64,000 bases of DNA from Metarhizobium sp017305935 (lineage in GTDB: Bacteria; Pseudomonadota; Alphaproteobacteria; Rhizobiales; Rhizobiaceae): assembly GCF_029601685.1 (NCBI RefSeq), contig NZ_JARRIR010000011.1, positions 1 to 64,000 on the forward strand, written 5' to 3'. A program made the position numbers and the translations under genes. Below, piece by piece: positions 52,157-61,139 of this stretch; the first letter of the stretch is position 1, and every line of letters begins with the position of its first letter. The notes under the pieces are model-generated. The model saw nothing but the letters and a program-made list of their open reading frames with translations, made no database searches and was not told where the DNA came from.

Positions 52157-52172
52157 TGGCACATCCTTTGCT
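52157..52172 (+). promoter_or_regulatory. Sigma-54 (-24/-12) promoter of dctA
   Basis: TGGCAC-N5-TTGCT, an exact match to the core TGGCAC-N5-TTGCW. Transcription should start about 12 bp beyond the GC of TTGCT (near 52183), some 60 bp before the dctA ATG. Confidence 0.85.
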
Positions 52173-52246
52173 CAGTTTGTTGGCAGTTACAGCAAGTCAC
52201 CTCGGGAAGAGCCGGTTTTCCGGTTGGGGTGCATAAGGAGGAAGTC

Positions 52247-53581
52247 ATGCACATTTCGTCTGCCACCGTGGAAACGCGCGAGCCGAAACCATTTTACACC
52301 CATCTCTATTTCCAGGTGATCGTCGCTATCTGCGCCGGCATGCTTGTCGGTCATTTCTATCCGGATTTCGCTGCCGGATTGAAGCCGCTCGGCGATGCCT
52401 TCATCAAACTGGTCAAGATGATCATTGCTCCCGTAATCTTCCTGACGGTCGCGACCGGCATTGCCGGCATGTCGGACCTGAAGAAGGTCGGCCGCGTCGC
52501 CGGCAAGGCGATGCTCTATTTCCTGACATTCTCGACGCTGGCGCTTGCTCTCGGCATGGTCATTGCCAATCTCGTGCAACCGGGCGCCGGTCTGCATATC
52601 GACCCGGCATCGCTCGATGCCAATGCGGTGGCGACCTATGCCACCAAGGCGCATGAATCGACCATCACAGGCTTTCTGATGAACATCATCCCGCAGACCA
52701 TCGTCGGCGCCTTCGCCGAAGGGGATATCCTGCAGGTGCTGTTCTTCTCGGTTCTGTTCGGGATTGCGCTCGGCATGGTTGGCGAACAGGGCAAGCCGGT
52801 CGTCGACTTCCTGCAGTCGTTGACCTCGCCGATCTTCCGGCTGGTCGCCATCCTCATGAAGGCCGCTCCTATCGGCGCCTTCGGCGCCATGGCCTTCACG
52901 ATCGGCAAATACGGCATCGGTTCAGTTGCCAATCTCGCCTTTCTGATCGCGACCTTCTACGTTACATCATTGCTTTTCGTCTTTGTGGTGCTCGGCGCGG
53001 TCGCCAGGTACAATGGTTTTTCCATCCTGGCGCTCATCCGCTACATCAAGGAAGAGCTGCTGCTCGTTCTTGGCACATCGTCGTCGGAAGCCGCTTTGCC
53101 CGGCCTGATGCAGAAGATGGAAGAGGCGGGCTGCAAACGCTCCGTCGTCGGCCTCGTCATCCCGACGGGATACTCGTTCAATCTCGACGGCACGAACATC
53201 TACATGACGCTCGCCGCCCTGTTCATCGCGCAGGCCATGGATATCCCGCTGTCGATCGGCGACCAGATCCTGCTGCTCCTTGTGGCCATGCTGAGCTCAA
53301 AGGGTGCAGCCGGCATCACCGGTGCAGGCTTCATCACCCTTGCTGCGACGCTTTCGGTGGTGCCTTCCGTACCCGTGGCCGGGATGGCGCTCATTCTCGG
53401 CATAGATCGCTTCATGTCGGAATGCCGCGCGTTGACCAATTTCATCGGCAACGCCGTCGCGACGATCGTCGTCGCCCGGTGGGAAAACGAGCTTGACGTC
53501 AGAAAACTCAATGCAGCACTAAGCGGCGATGGCGCTACCGAAACGTTTGGCGATGCGGCAGTGTTGCAGCCTGGCGAATGA
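52247..53581 (+). CDS. dctA: DctA, C4-dicarboxylate:cation symporter
   Basis: A 444-residue DAACS-family importer of succinate, fumarate and malate, with eight helices and two hairpins. Signatures include IKLVKMIIAPVIFLTVATGIAG, GTSSSEAALPGLMQKMEEAGC (HP1) and PTGYSFNLDGTNIYMTLAALFIAQA. ATG 52247 has AAGGAGG at the ideal distance; an open frame from 52229 is shorter in support. In rhizobia dctA is needed to fuel symbiotic nitrogen fixation, but it also serves free-living growth. Confidence 0.97.
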   Translation: MHISSATVETREPKPFYTHLYFQVIVAICAGMLVGHFYPDFAAGLKPLGDAFIKLVKMIIAPVIFLTVATGIAGMSDLKKVGRVAGKAMLYFLTFSTLALALGMVIANLVQPGAGLHIDPASLDANAVATYATKAHESTITGFLMNIIPQTIVGAFAEGDILQVLFFSVLFGIALGMVGEQGKPVVDFLQSLTSPIFRLVAILMKAAPIGAFGAMAFTIGKYGIGSVANLAFLIATFYVTSLLFVFVVLGAVARYNGFSILALIRYIKEELLLVLGTSSSEAALPGLMQKMEEAGCKRSVVGLVIPTGYSFNLDGTNIYMTLAALFIAQAMDIPLSIGDQILLLLVAMLSSKGAAGITGAGFITLAATLSVVPSVPVAGMALILGIDRFMSECRALTNFIGNAVATIVVARWENELDVRKLNAALSGDGATETFGDAAVLQPGE

Positions 53582-53887
53582 CGAATTGACGATCGCGGTT
53601 AAACGCGTGCAGGAACGAGATAGGCCTGCGGGTTTCGTAAACCGTGAATAAGGTGCGCACCGCTGTTAACGTCCGTACTCAGTTATTTCTGTGCTTGGAT
53701 TTGGCCTGTGGTTCTCTTTCGATAAAGAAGAGGATCACATGCCCATGCTGAGCGACACCTAAAACGCCGACGGGCTGAGCGGCTGGCTCCGGTCCTTCTG
53801 CGATGGCTGAAGGAAGACGTGCCGGCTATGGCCTTCCTTCCGGGGAACTACCGACTTTCGACGGACCACCTGCGCTGATTGGCGACC
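53582..53887. other. Intergenic between dctA and the TetR gene
   Basis: These 306 bp lie between convergent genes. A weak CGCG-N6-CGCG dyad lies 15-30 bp after dctA. Open frames are short and not convincing. Confidence 0.4.
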
Positions 53888-54613
53888 TCAACGTGAAGTC
53901 GAGGTCGTTCCGGCAATGCCGTCAAGGACGCGGTCCAACCCTCGGCCAAAGAGCGTCCCGGGAGCGGGATGCGTCATCTGATGGGCGACCTTGGAGAGCA
54001 TCGGGAAACGGCCGGTGGCGATCATCCGCTGAATGTAAGGCCAATTTGCATCCTGCCATTGCGCCTTCGTCTGGCCGCTCTCCTGCGTTGCCGCCGCGTC
54101 GGCGGCCTCGTCACACACCGCGCCGACCACATAGGCGCCTATGACCTTCGTGGCCAGAAAGACAGTGTCTATGTCGTCGATGCCCGGCGCCTCGGCGACG
54201 GCCGACAACATGGCTTCGGTGAAGGCCAGGGCATTGGGACCTTGCTGTGGCCTGCCGCCCAACAACGCGGCGAACCAGGGATGGCGCAGCGCAGCGCTCC
54301 GCAGGTGGCCGGCCAGCCGTGCGATTCGCGCGCGCCAGGCGCCTGTCGCATCCTCGCCTTCGAGCATTTCCGCGTAGATCGCATCGACCATGAGCGCGAG
54401 CAGCTCTTCCTTCGTGGCGATATAGCCATAAAGCCGCATCGGCCCCGCCCCGAGCACGCCGGCGACCTTGCGCAGCGTCACCGATGAAAGCCCTTCGGCA
54501 TCGGCAAGGGCGATGGCCGCCTGAACGACGACCTCCCGGCTGAGAGGCACCGGAACAGGTCGTGGCTGGCGCTCGGGACGCTCCCATATCGGGCTTGAGT
54601 CATTCTTCAGCAT
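53888..54613 (-). CDS. TetR family regulator
   Basis: A 241-residue TetR protein. HTH: REVVVQAAIALADAEGLSSVTLRKVAGVLGAGPMRLYGYIATKEELLALMVDAIYAEML. The C-terminal domain resembles the TetR_C group linked to tetracycline- or flavin-type monooxygenases. It is divergent from the FAD monooxygenase gene, and two palindromes lie between them, so mutual repression of both genes is likely, with the enzyme substrate as inducer (inference). Confidence 0.9.
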   Translation of the reverse strand: MLKNDSSPIWERPERQPRPVPVPLSREVVVQAAIALADAEGLSSVTLRKVAGVLGAGPMRLYGYIATKEELLALMVDAIYAEMLEGEDATGAWRARIARLAGHLRSAALRHPWFAALLGGRPQQGPNALAFTEAMLSAVAEAPGIDDIDTVFLATKVIGAYVVGAVCDEAADAAATQESGQTKAQWQDANWPYIQRMIATGRFPMLSKVAHQMTHPAPGTLFGRGLDRVLDGIAGTTSTSR

Positions 54614-54658
54614 GAGCCCACCCTAGCATCGCCCTCTTGACGGTACAACGCGGATGAT

Positions 54659-54688
54659 CGATACATTGTATCGACCAATACATTGTAT
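54659..54688. promoter_or_regulatory. Two operator-like palindromes between TetR and monooxygenase genes
   Basis: CGATACA-T-TGTATCG (54659-54673, perfect 15 bp) and ATACA-T-TGTAT (54678-54688). Centres are 17 bp apart, so two TetR dimers could bind on offset faces. It sits about 45 bp from the TetR start and 20 bp from the monooxygenase start. Confidence 0.75.
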
Positions 54689-54708
54689 CTGCCTTGGAGA
54701 TGACATGC

Positions 54709-56571
54709 ATGGAAAAGACATCGGTTCTGATGGTTGGCGGCGGGCTGGTCGGACTTTCGGCGGCGGTGTTTCTCGCCACGCGCGGGGTTCCGGCCGTGCT
54801 CGTCGAGCGCCACCCTGCGAGTTCGCCGCTGCCGCGCGCAATGGGGTTTACAACGCGGACGATGGAGCTCTATCGCGCCGCGGGCCTCGGTGACGCGATA
54901 CCGCAGGTGCCGCCCGGCCTGGGACGCCCGCGTCGCATCAAGGTCGAAAGCCTCGCCGGAAAATGGTCGAGCGAGGACGTCGCCTGGACGCCGGGCGAGG
55001 CGCCGGACCAGCAGGTGAAGGACGACACGCATTTTTCGATCTGCACCGGCGCGGCGATCGCGCAGGATCGTCTTGAGCCGATCCTGCGCGCTCATGCGAT
55101 CAAGCTCGGTGTCGACGTGCGGCTTTCCACCGAATTGACCGCCTTCGAGCAGGACCATCGCGGCGTCACCGCCATGCTTCGGGATTCGCAGAGGCGGGAG
55201 GACTCGCTGCGCGCGGACTACCTGATCGCCGCGGACGGACATGCCAGCCCTGTCCGCGAGGAGCTGGGCATCGGCCGCTCCGGCCGGGGCATGACGCGGA
55301 CCGTCCGCAGCATCCTGTTCCGCGCCGCCGCGCTGGATGGCTATCTCAAGCCGGGCATCAGCCAGTTCGAGATCGACCAGCCGGATTTCGAGGCGATGCT
55401 GACCGTCTATCGCGATGCCAGCCCGGGCCAGGAGCGCTGGCTGCTGATCGTAGCCGATGACGGGGACCATGATGAAGCCGGGCTGCGCGCAATGGTGCAG
55501 CGGGCCGTCGGGCGGCCGGAGATGGATTTCGAGATCATCGCGACGGGCCTTTGGCAACTGAGTGCGCTCATCGCCGACCGCTTCGCCGGCGGCAGGATAT
55601 TCCTGGCCGGCGACGCGGCGCATACACTACCGCCCGCGCGCGGCGGCTATGGCGCCAATACGGGCATCGAGGATGCGCACAATCTCGCATGGAAGCTTGC
55701 TGCCGTCCTGGCTGGCCGGTCGCGCCCCGAACTGCTGGATAGCTATGACGCCGAGCGCCGCCCCATCGCCTGGCTGCGCCACGACCAGATCTTCGCCCGG
55801 CCCGATTATGCCCGTTACGCAAGACCTGGTGACAAGGACGTGCCGATCATCGACGACGTGGCGATGGAGTTGGGCCAGATCTACCGCTCGGCCGCAGTCA
55901 TCGACGCCGGCCCTGACCTGCCGCCGGCGCTGCGCCCCGATCTGTGGACCGGCCAGCCTGGCACCCGCGCACCGCATGTCTGGGTCGGCCGGGACGGTGT
56001 TCGGTGTTCGACGCTCGACCTCTTGCAACGCGACTGGGTGCTGCTGACGAAAAATGCGCGTTGGCGGGAGCCTGCGGCGGCTGTGGGGGCGCGGCTTGCG
56101 CTGAAGCTGGACTGCGTGCTCATCGACGGCGGCGGCAAGGCTGCCCTGCCCCCGCCCGTCACTTCGCCATTGGACGTGCCGATCGAGCGCATCGCGGGCC
56201 ATCCGGCGGGCAAGGCGGTGCTGGATATTCGACTGCCGCAGGTCATGACCCATTCGGGCTACGAAACCTTCAAATCCCTGAGCCTGCGGCAGCTTCTTCC
56301 CCTGTCGCAGGGGCAGCTTAGCGAGGATGCGCTCGCCTGGGTGGCCCGCGACCTCGCGGGAACGGATTTCGCCCTGACCTCGGCCGGGCCGGTCGACGCC
56401 CAAGCATTTGGCGACGCTTTCGGAATCGGTTCATCCGGGGCCTCTCTCGTCCGTCCTGACGGTTACATCGCCTGGCGCGTCAAGGAATTCCCGGCGGAGC
56501 CGGAAGAGGCGCTTGCCCAGGCGCTTCATACGGTCGCGTTTTGCTCCGCCGAAATCCAAGCTGTCCGATAA
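54709..56571 (+). CDS. FAD-dependent monooxygenase (aromatic hydroxylase/rifampicin monooxygenase-like)
   Basis: A 620-residue group A flavin monooxygenase. FAD motif VLMVGGGLVGLSAAVFLATRGVPAVLVER (near the N-terminus), DG motif YLIAADGHASPVREELGI, and GD motif FLAGDAAHTLPPARGGYGANTGIEDAHNLAWKLA. The C-terminal thioredoxin-like domain (about residues 420-620) is as in phenol hydroxylases, MhpA and antibiotic-modifying monooxygenases. ATG 54709 has GGAG 9 bp upstream; ATG 54700 is an alternative. It is under a TetR regulator of its own. Whether it degrades an aromatic or inactivates an antibiotic cannot be told here. Confidence 0.9.
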   Translation: MEKTSVLMVGGGLVGLSAAVFLATRGVPAVLVERHPASSPLPRAMGFTTRTMELYRAAGLGDAIPQVPPGLGRPRRIKVESLAGKWSSEDVAWTPGEAPDQQVKDDTHFSICTGAAIAQDRLEPILRAHAIKLGVDVRLSTELTAFEQDHRGVTAMLRDSQRREDSLRADYLIAADGHASPVREELGIGRSGRGMTRTVRSILFRAAALDGYLKPGISQFEIDQPDFEAMLTVYRDASPGQERWLLIVADDGDHDEAGLRAMVQRAVGRPEMDFEIIATGLWQLSALIADRFAGGRIFLAGDAAHTLPPARGGYGANTGIEDAHNLAWKLAAVLAGRSRPELLDSYDAERRPIAWLRHDQIFARPDYARYARPGDKDVPIIDDVAMELGQIYRSAAVIDAGPDLPPALRPDLWTGQPGTRAPHVWVGRDGVRCSTLDLLQRDWVLLTKNARWREPAAAVGARLALKLDCVLIDGGGKAALPPPVTSPLDVPIERIAGHPAGKAVLDIRLPQVMTHSGYETFKSLSLRQLLPLSQGQLSEDALAWVARDLAGTDFALTSAGPVDAQAFGDAFGIGSSGASLVRPDGYIAWRVKEFPAEPEEALAQALHTVAFCSAEIQAVR

Positions 56572-56726
56572 GCACGCCGCTCTGCTGAGCACCGATGAGC
56601 GCGAACCGCGCCTCGACGGAAGGCCGCTGCTGCGCCGCCTCCGGCAGAAGCGGCAGTTGAGAGCGGTCCGGTCCGGAACGACGAAGATGTTTATCCGGGT
56701 CAGTCGGTGCGGTCGATCCGCTTCTT
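56572..56726. other. Spacer between monooxygenase and hydrolase remnant
   Basis: No start site or domain is recognised. It may hold the degraded N-terminal part of the hydrolase, but the frame does not make sense. Confidence 0.35.
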
Positions 56727-56999
56727 GTGGTCCATGGCGATGATGACTTCCTGATTTCCCGCCGCCAGGCTTTCGAGCTGGCCGAGCAGGTTGAAGGTGC
56801 GCGCCTGCTGAACTTGCCTTACGCCACGCATGCCGTGTTGAAAGACAGCCCCGAAGACGTTTTGGCAGCGTTCAAGGCGTTCGTTTCGAGCTTGCCCCCG
56901 AAAGAACAGCATGAACTGCCCGAAGCCGCTGTCGTCGGCTTCGTGGCAAAGCGCACGCCGGAGATCGGAGGCGTCCGATCCTTCGAAACGGGTCCGTGA
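56727..56999 (+). pseudogene. C-terminal fragment of an alpha/beta hydrolase
   Basis: The frame reads VVHGDDDFLISRRQAFELAEQVEGARLLNLPYATHAVLKDSPEDVLAAFKAFVSSL, the last third of an alpha/beta hydrolase: the acid Asp lies in HGDDDFL and the catalytic His in ATHAVLKDSP. The oxyanion loop and GxSxG nucleophile elbow are missing, and nothing upstream (56572-56726) supplies them. It is probably a truncated gene that followed the monooxygenase; translation from the GTG at 56727 would give a non-catalytic protein. Confidence 0.6.
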
Positions 57000-57003
57000 A
57001 TGA

Positions 57004-59184
57004 TCAACGGCTTTGAATACACGCTGCGGCTGCGGGGCCGGACGCGATTTCCACGATGAGCGCATCCACCGCGACCGCCGCGTTATCGTAGACCATGAGC
57101 GGATTCACATCGAGTTCCAGCAGCGTTTCGCGTGCTTCGCCGGCATAGGCGGCGATGGCCAAGATGGCGTCGATCACCGGTTCGAGGGCGGCGCGGGACC
57201 TGCCGCGGAAACCGTCCAGCAGCGGGAAGGTCTTGAGGCTGCGTAGCGCCGTTTCGACTTCACCGCGGGAGGTCGGCAGCAGCAGCGGCCGGGCATCCTT
57301 GAGCAGCTCGACGAAGATGCCGCCGGCGCCGATGACCAGCACCATGCCGAACAGCGGATCGCGCTTGACGCCGACGATCAGTTCGGCCAGCGGCGCGGCC
57401 TGCATCGGCTCCATCAGGTAACGCTCCAGCACGATGCCGGGCGCATGATGGCGGACCGTCTCGGCCATGCGATCCGCCGCCGCCTGCAAATCGGCGCGGC
57501 GGCGCAGATCGAGGGCGACGCCGCCGACCTCCGTCTTGTGCGGCAGCTCCTCATGCAGGACCTTGAGCACGACCGACGCTTCCAGGGTTTCGGGCAGGGC
57601 GTCGAGATCGGCGCGGGTCAGCACGCGGCCCTCCGGCACGGCGAGGCCGCAGGCCGACAGCCGGCGCTTGGATTCGGCCTCGTCGACCGTGCGGCCTTGC
57701 CCCTGCGCCGCAACCGTCGGATAGGGGACGAGATCCGTAAGCGGGCGGCCGAGCGCGCGGTCCTGCCGCAGGATCGCGCAATATCCGGCCCAGAGCGCGA
57801 TCACCGTCGCGGCGTCATGCAACCCTTGCAGCGGCACGACGCCGAGGTCGAGCATCCAGACGCGCACGCTCTCAGGAATCGATTCCGGATTGACCGAGCC
57901 CATGAACACCGGCTTGCCCGTGGCCCTGCCGGCCGCCGCCAATGCCCGGATCATCGCCAGGATCGGCTCGCCGGCATCTTCTGCCACCTTTGGCGAGGGA
58001 TGGTCCATGACCATCAGGCCGCTGTCGTAGTCACCCTCCAGCATGGTGGTGAACATAGGCGTCAGCAATTCCTCGTTGCCCCAATAGCCGGCGGTGAAAT
58101 CCAGCGGGTTCGAGACATGGCCGAAATCCGGCAGCAGCGGCTTGATCGCATCGACCTGACGTTTCGAGGGTTGCGGCAGCGCGAGGCCGGCGAAGGAGCA
58201 ATAATCCGCAGCCAGACCATTGTCGCCGCCCGAGCTTGAAAACACCGCGATGCGCGGCCCCGTAAGCGGTGACGTGACCGAGGCGATCTTCAGCATCTCC
58301 AGGAATTGCGGCACTGTATCGGTGGCGATAACGCCGAGGCGGGCGAAAAGCGCGTCATAATATTCGTTCTGGCCGGCAAGCGAGCTGGTATGGCTCGCCG
58401 CCATCGTCGCGCCGAGTTCGGAGCGGCCGGAGCGGCAGACGATGATCGGCATGCCCTTTTCGCGCGCCCGCAGGCAGGCCTGCGAAAAGGCCGGCACGTC
58501 GCGAATGCCTTCCATGAAAAGGCCGATGCAGGTGACGTTCGGATCGTCGGTCAGGTAGTCGATGTAATCCTCGAAGCCGAGGACCGCCTGGTTGCCGGCG
58601 CTGATGAGATAGCTGAACGGCACCGAGCGCTGGTTCGAGGTCAGGTGGATGCAGACATTACCGCTCTGGCCGACGACGGCGGCGCCGCGTCGGGTGGTGA
58701 GCGGCTGATAGCCCGAAGGCCACATGCTCGCGTGATTGACATAATTGACGAGGCCGTAGCAGTTCGGCCCGACGACCGCCATGTCGCCGGCCGCCGCGAT
58801 CAGCCTTCGGTTGCGTTCCGCCCCGGCCTCACCGATTTCCGAAAAGCCGGATGCATAACAGATCACGCCGCCGGCCTTCAGACGGTTCAGTTCCTCGAGG
58901 GCGCCGATCGTTACATCCGCATTGACGCCGAGATAGGTGGCGTCCGGCGAGACCGGAAGGTCGGACAGGCTGCGATAGCATCTATAGCCGCCGATCTCGT
59001 CGCGCCTGGCGTTGACGACATAGACCTCCCCGGCAAAGCCATGGCGGCGGATGTTGCGCAGGGTGGATTCGGCATAGGCGCCGCCCATGAAGGCGATGTG
59101 GCGCGGGGCCAGCAGGCGGCTGAAATTTTCCCGCAGGGCTGGCGACAGGCGTGAAGAAAGGGTGAAACAAGAAGAATTCGACAT
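57004..59184 (-). CDS. ADP-forming acyl-CoA synthetase (acetate--CoA ligase family, fused subunits)
   Basis: A 726-residue NDP-forming acyl-CoA synthetase. The N-terminal CoA-binding domain reads HIAFMGGAYAESTLRNIRRHGFAGEVYVVN. A succinyl-CoA-ligase-like domain contains the active-site His region CRSGRSELGATMAASHTSSLAG (about residues 260-281). The C-terminal ATP-grasp domain (about 500-726) has VVLKVLHEELPHKTEVGGVALDL and LLELDVNPLMV. It activates a carboxylic acid with CoA and ATP, giving ADP and phosphate. ATG 59184 (MSNSSCF) is preferred to the open frame from 59256. It is the last gene of the acyl-CoA operon, so it probably primes the same acid. Confidence 0.88.
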   Translation of the reverse strand: MSNSSCFTLSSRLSPALRENFSRLLAPRHIAFMGGAYAESTLRNIRRHGFAGEVYVVNARRDEIGGYRCYRSLSDLPVSPDATYLGVNADVTIGALEELNRLKAGGVICYASGFSEIGEAGAERNRRLIAAAGDMAVVGPNCYGLVNYVNHASMWPSGYQPLTTRRGAAVVGQSGNVCIHLTSNQRSVPFSYLISAGNQAVLGFEDYIDYLTDDPNVTCIGLFMEGIRDVPAFSQACLRAREKGMPIIVCRSGRSELGATMAASHTSSLAGQNEYYDALFARLGVIATDTVPQFLEMLKIASVTSPLTGPRIAVFSSSGGDNGLAADYCSFAGLALPQPSKRQVDAIKPLLPDFGHVSNPLDFTAGYWGNEELLTPMFTTMLEGDYDSGLMVMDHPSPKVAEDAGEPILAMIRALAAAGRATGKPVFMGSVNPESIPESVRVWMLDLGVVPLQGLHDAATVIALWAGYCAILRQDRALGRPLTDLVPYPTVAAQGQGRTVDEAESKRRLSACGLAVPEGRVLTRADLDALPETLEASVVLKVLHEELPHKTEVGGVALDLRRRADLQAAADRMAETVRHHAPGIVLERYLMEPMQAAPLAELIVGVKRDPLFGMVLVIGAGGIFVELLKDARPLLLPTSRGEVETALRSLKTFPLLDGFRGRSRAALEPVIDAILAIAAYAGEARETLLELDVNPLMVYDNAAVAVDALIVEIASGPAAAACIQSR

Positions 59185-59283
59185 GGCCTCTGCCTCGTTA
59201 AACACATGGGAATGCGAACCGGGACCGCAGCGGACCCGACGGTAGAAGCCGGGCACACGCGCGCCCGGGCCATATTCATGGGT

Positions 59284-59943
59284 TCAGAGGGACAATTCCT
59301 CGCGCAGCGCCGCGACATCGAAGGGCGGCACGATGGAGTGCTTCTCGCGGTCTTCCCCGAAGACGTCGCACAGCCAGTCGCGCATCACCTGGCGGCAGGT
59401 CGCCTCGTCATAGGCTTCCTCCACCACCATTCCGAGCCACAGACCGTCGATCAGCTGCGTGTACATCAGGGTCACGGTCGGTATGTCGATCTTGATGCCC
59501 CGTTCCTCGGCAGCCGCCGTGATCCGCCGCTGGACGGACGCCCGAAACCGGCCCCACAGAGCGCGATGCATCTGCGCCACTTCCGGCTGCAGGCGCGAGG
59601 CGCTGTAGAAATGCAGCCAGACTTCGCGATAGGGCTGGCTGGGCAGGAAGGTCACCATGGCGCCGGCCAGCAGCTTGTCGAAATGGCTGGTTCCCCAGGA
59701 TCGCACGACCTGCCGGTGAATGGCCTCCAGAAGCTCCGTGAGATGGCGGAAGGCAAACAGGATGAGATCGTCCTTGTTCTTGAAATAATGACTGATCAAG
59801 CCGCGCGACAGGCCGGATTCCTCGCTGATCGTACTGATCGTCGAATTCATGTAGCCGTGCTTGCGGATCGATTCCAAGGTGGCGATCGTCAGTTCGCGCC
59901 GCCGTGTTTCAAGCGTCAGGATCTTCTTTTCTGCCCGCCTCAT
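59284..59943 (-). CDS. TetR family regulator, BetI-like
   Basis: A 219-residue TetR protein. HTH: ATLESIRKHGYMNSTISTISEESGLSRGLISHYFKNKDDLILFAFRHL, close to BetI. The C-terminal domain (LHFYSASRLQPEVAQMHRALWGRF, YTQLIDGLWLGMVVEE) also matches BetI-type regulators, which respond to choline or related ligands. It lies inside the operon between the dehydrogenase (27 bp) and the synthetase (99 bp), so it may control its own operon from within. The ligand is unknown and may be an acyl-CoA or quaternary amine. Confidence 0.9.
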   Translation of the reverse strand: MRRAEKKILTLETRRRELTIATLESIRKHGYMNSTISTISEESGLSRGLISHYFKNKDDLILFAFRHLTELLEAIHRQVVRSWGTSHFDKLLAGAMVTFLPSQPYREVWLHFYSASRLQPEVAQMHRALWGRFRASVQRRITAAAEERGIKIDIPTVTLMYTQLIDGLWLGMVVEEAYDEATCRQVMRDWLCDVFGEDREKHSIVPPFDVAALREELSL

Positions 59944-59970
59944 CCGGTCCCCCTTTTCTTGCCCGCTACC

Positions 59971-61128
59971 CTACTGGCGATAGCCGCGCAAGATGTCCTT
60001 CGCAATGATGTCGCGATGGATTTCGGAGGTGCCCTCCCAAATCCGCTCGATACGCGCATCGCGCCAGAAACGCTGGATCGGGAAATCCTCCATCATGCCC
60101 ATCCCGCCGAAGACCTGAACGGCGTTGTCGGCGACACGATACACCATTTCCGAGCAATAGAGATTGACCATCGAGGATTGTGCGCGGTCCATCAGCCCCT
60201 GGTCGATCTTCCAGGCCGCCTCCTTGACCATCAGATCGCCCAGTCGGATGTCGAGCGCCATATCGGAGATCTTGAAGCCGGTGCCCTGAAACTCGCCGAT
60301 CGTGCGGCCGAATGCCTTGCGGTTGGCCGCCCAGTCGCAGGCCATCTCGAAGATGCGCTCCGCCCGCCCGACGCAATGCGCCGAAAGATTGACCCGGCCG
60401 GCATGGAGCCAGTCATTGGCCATCACGAAACCCTCGCCCTCCTTGCCGAGGATCTTGCTGTCTGAAACGCGCACGTTTTCAAGATAGATCATGTTGGGGT
60501 TGTAGCCGCGCGTGCAGATCGATTTCATCGGCTCGATGCGGATGCCCGGCAGGTCGACATCGAGCAGGAAAGCGGTGAAGCGCTTCTGCGGCCCCTTCGG
60601 CGTCTCGTCGACGCCGGTCACGGCGATGAGGATGATATAGTCGGAATCGTCGGCATGGGAGATGAACTGCTTGACGCCGTTGATCACCCATTCACCGCCC
60701 TGGCGCTCCGCCCGGGTGACGATGCCGCGCGCATCGGAGCCGGCGCCGGGCTCGGTCAGGGCGAAGCAATCGGTCTTGTCGCCGCGGATCGTCGGCATCA
60801 GGTAGTCGTCGATCTGCTCGCCCTGGCATTTCAGCAGGATCTGCGTCGGCCGCTTGATCAGCAGCGACAAGGCCGCCGACGGCTTTCCGAACACCCGCTC
60901 CGCCTGGGCGATGGTCTGGTGGTCGAGGCCGGGCCCACCGAATTCCTCCGGCATGTTCATGGCGGTGAAGCCTGCAGCATCCGCCTTGCGTCTGATCTCC
61001 TGGGCGATGTCCTCGGGAACCGTACGCAGTTCCTCGACGATGTTTTCATGCGGGTACAGTTCCTTCTCGACGAAATCGGTGAGCGACTGAATCAGGGTTT
61101 CCTGTTCGAAACTCAGGCTGAAATCCAC
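59971..61128 (-). CDS. Acyl-CoA dehydrogenase
   Basis: A 385-residue flavoenzyme that introduces the alpha,beta double bond into an acyl-CoA. Signatures: CFALTEPGAGSDARGIVTRAE (FAD/substrate), GWVINGVKQFISHADDSDYIIL-type middle domain, and QVFGGMGMMEDFPIQRFWRDARIERIWEGTSEIHRDIIAKDIL with the catalytic Glu in WEGTSE. I choose a GTG start at 61128 because it has AAGGAGG just upstream and gives the normal N-terminus MDFSLSFEQETL; the open frame beyond is hydratase sequence. It overlaps no neighbour, with 11 bp to the hydratase. Confidence 0.92.
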   Translation of the reverse strand: MDFSLSFEQETLIQSLTDFVEKELYPHENIVEELRTVPEDIAQEIRRKADAAGFTAMNMPEEFGGPGLDHQTIAQAERVFGKPSAALSLLIKRPTQILLKCQGEQIDDYLMPTIRGDKTDCFALTEPGAGSDARGIVTRAERQGGEWVINGVKQFISHADDSDYIILIAVTGVDETPKGPQKRFTAFLLDVDLPGIRIEPMKSICTRGYNPNMIYLENVRVSDSKILGKEGEGFVMANDWLHAGRVNLSAHCVGRAERIFEMACDWAANRKAFGRTIGEFQGTGFKISDMALDIRLGDLMVKEAAWKIDQGLMDRAQSSMVNLYCSEMVYRVADNAVQVFGGMGMMEDFPIQRFWRDARIERIWEGTSEIHRDIIAKDILRGYRQ

Positions 61129-61139
61129 TTTTTTCCTCC

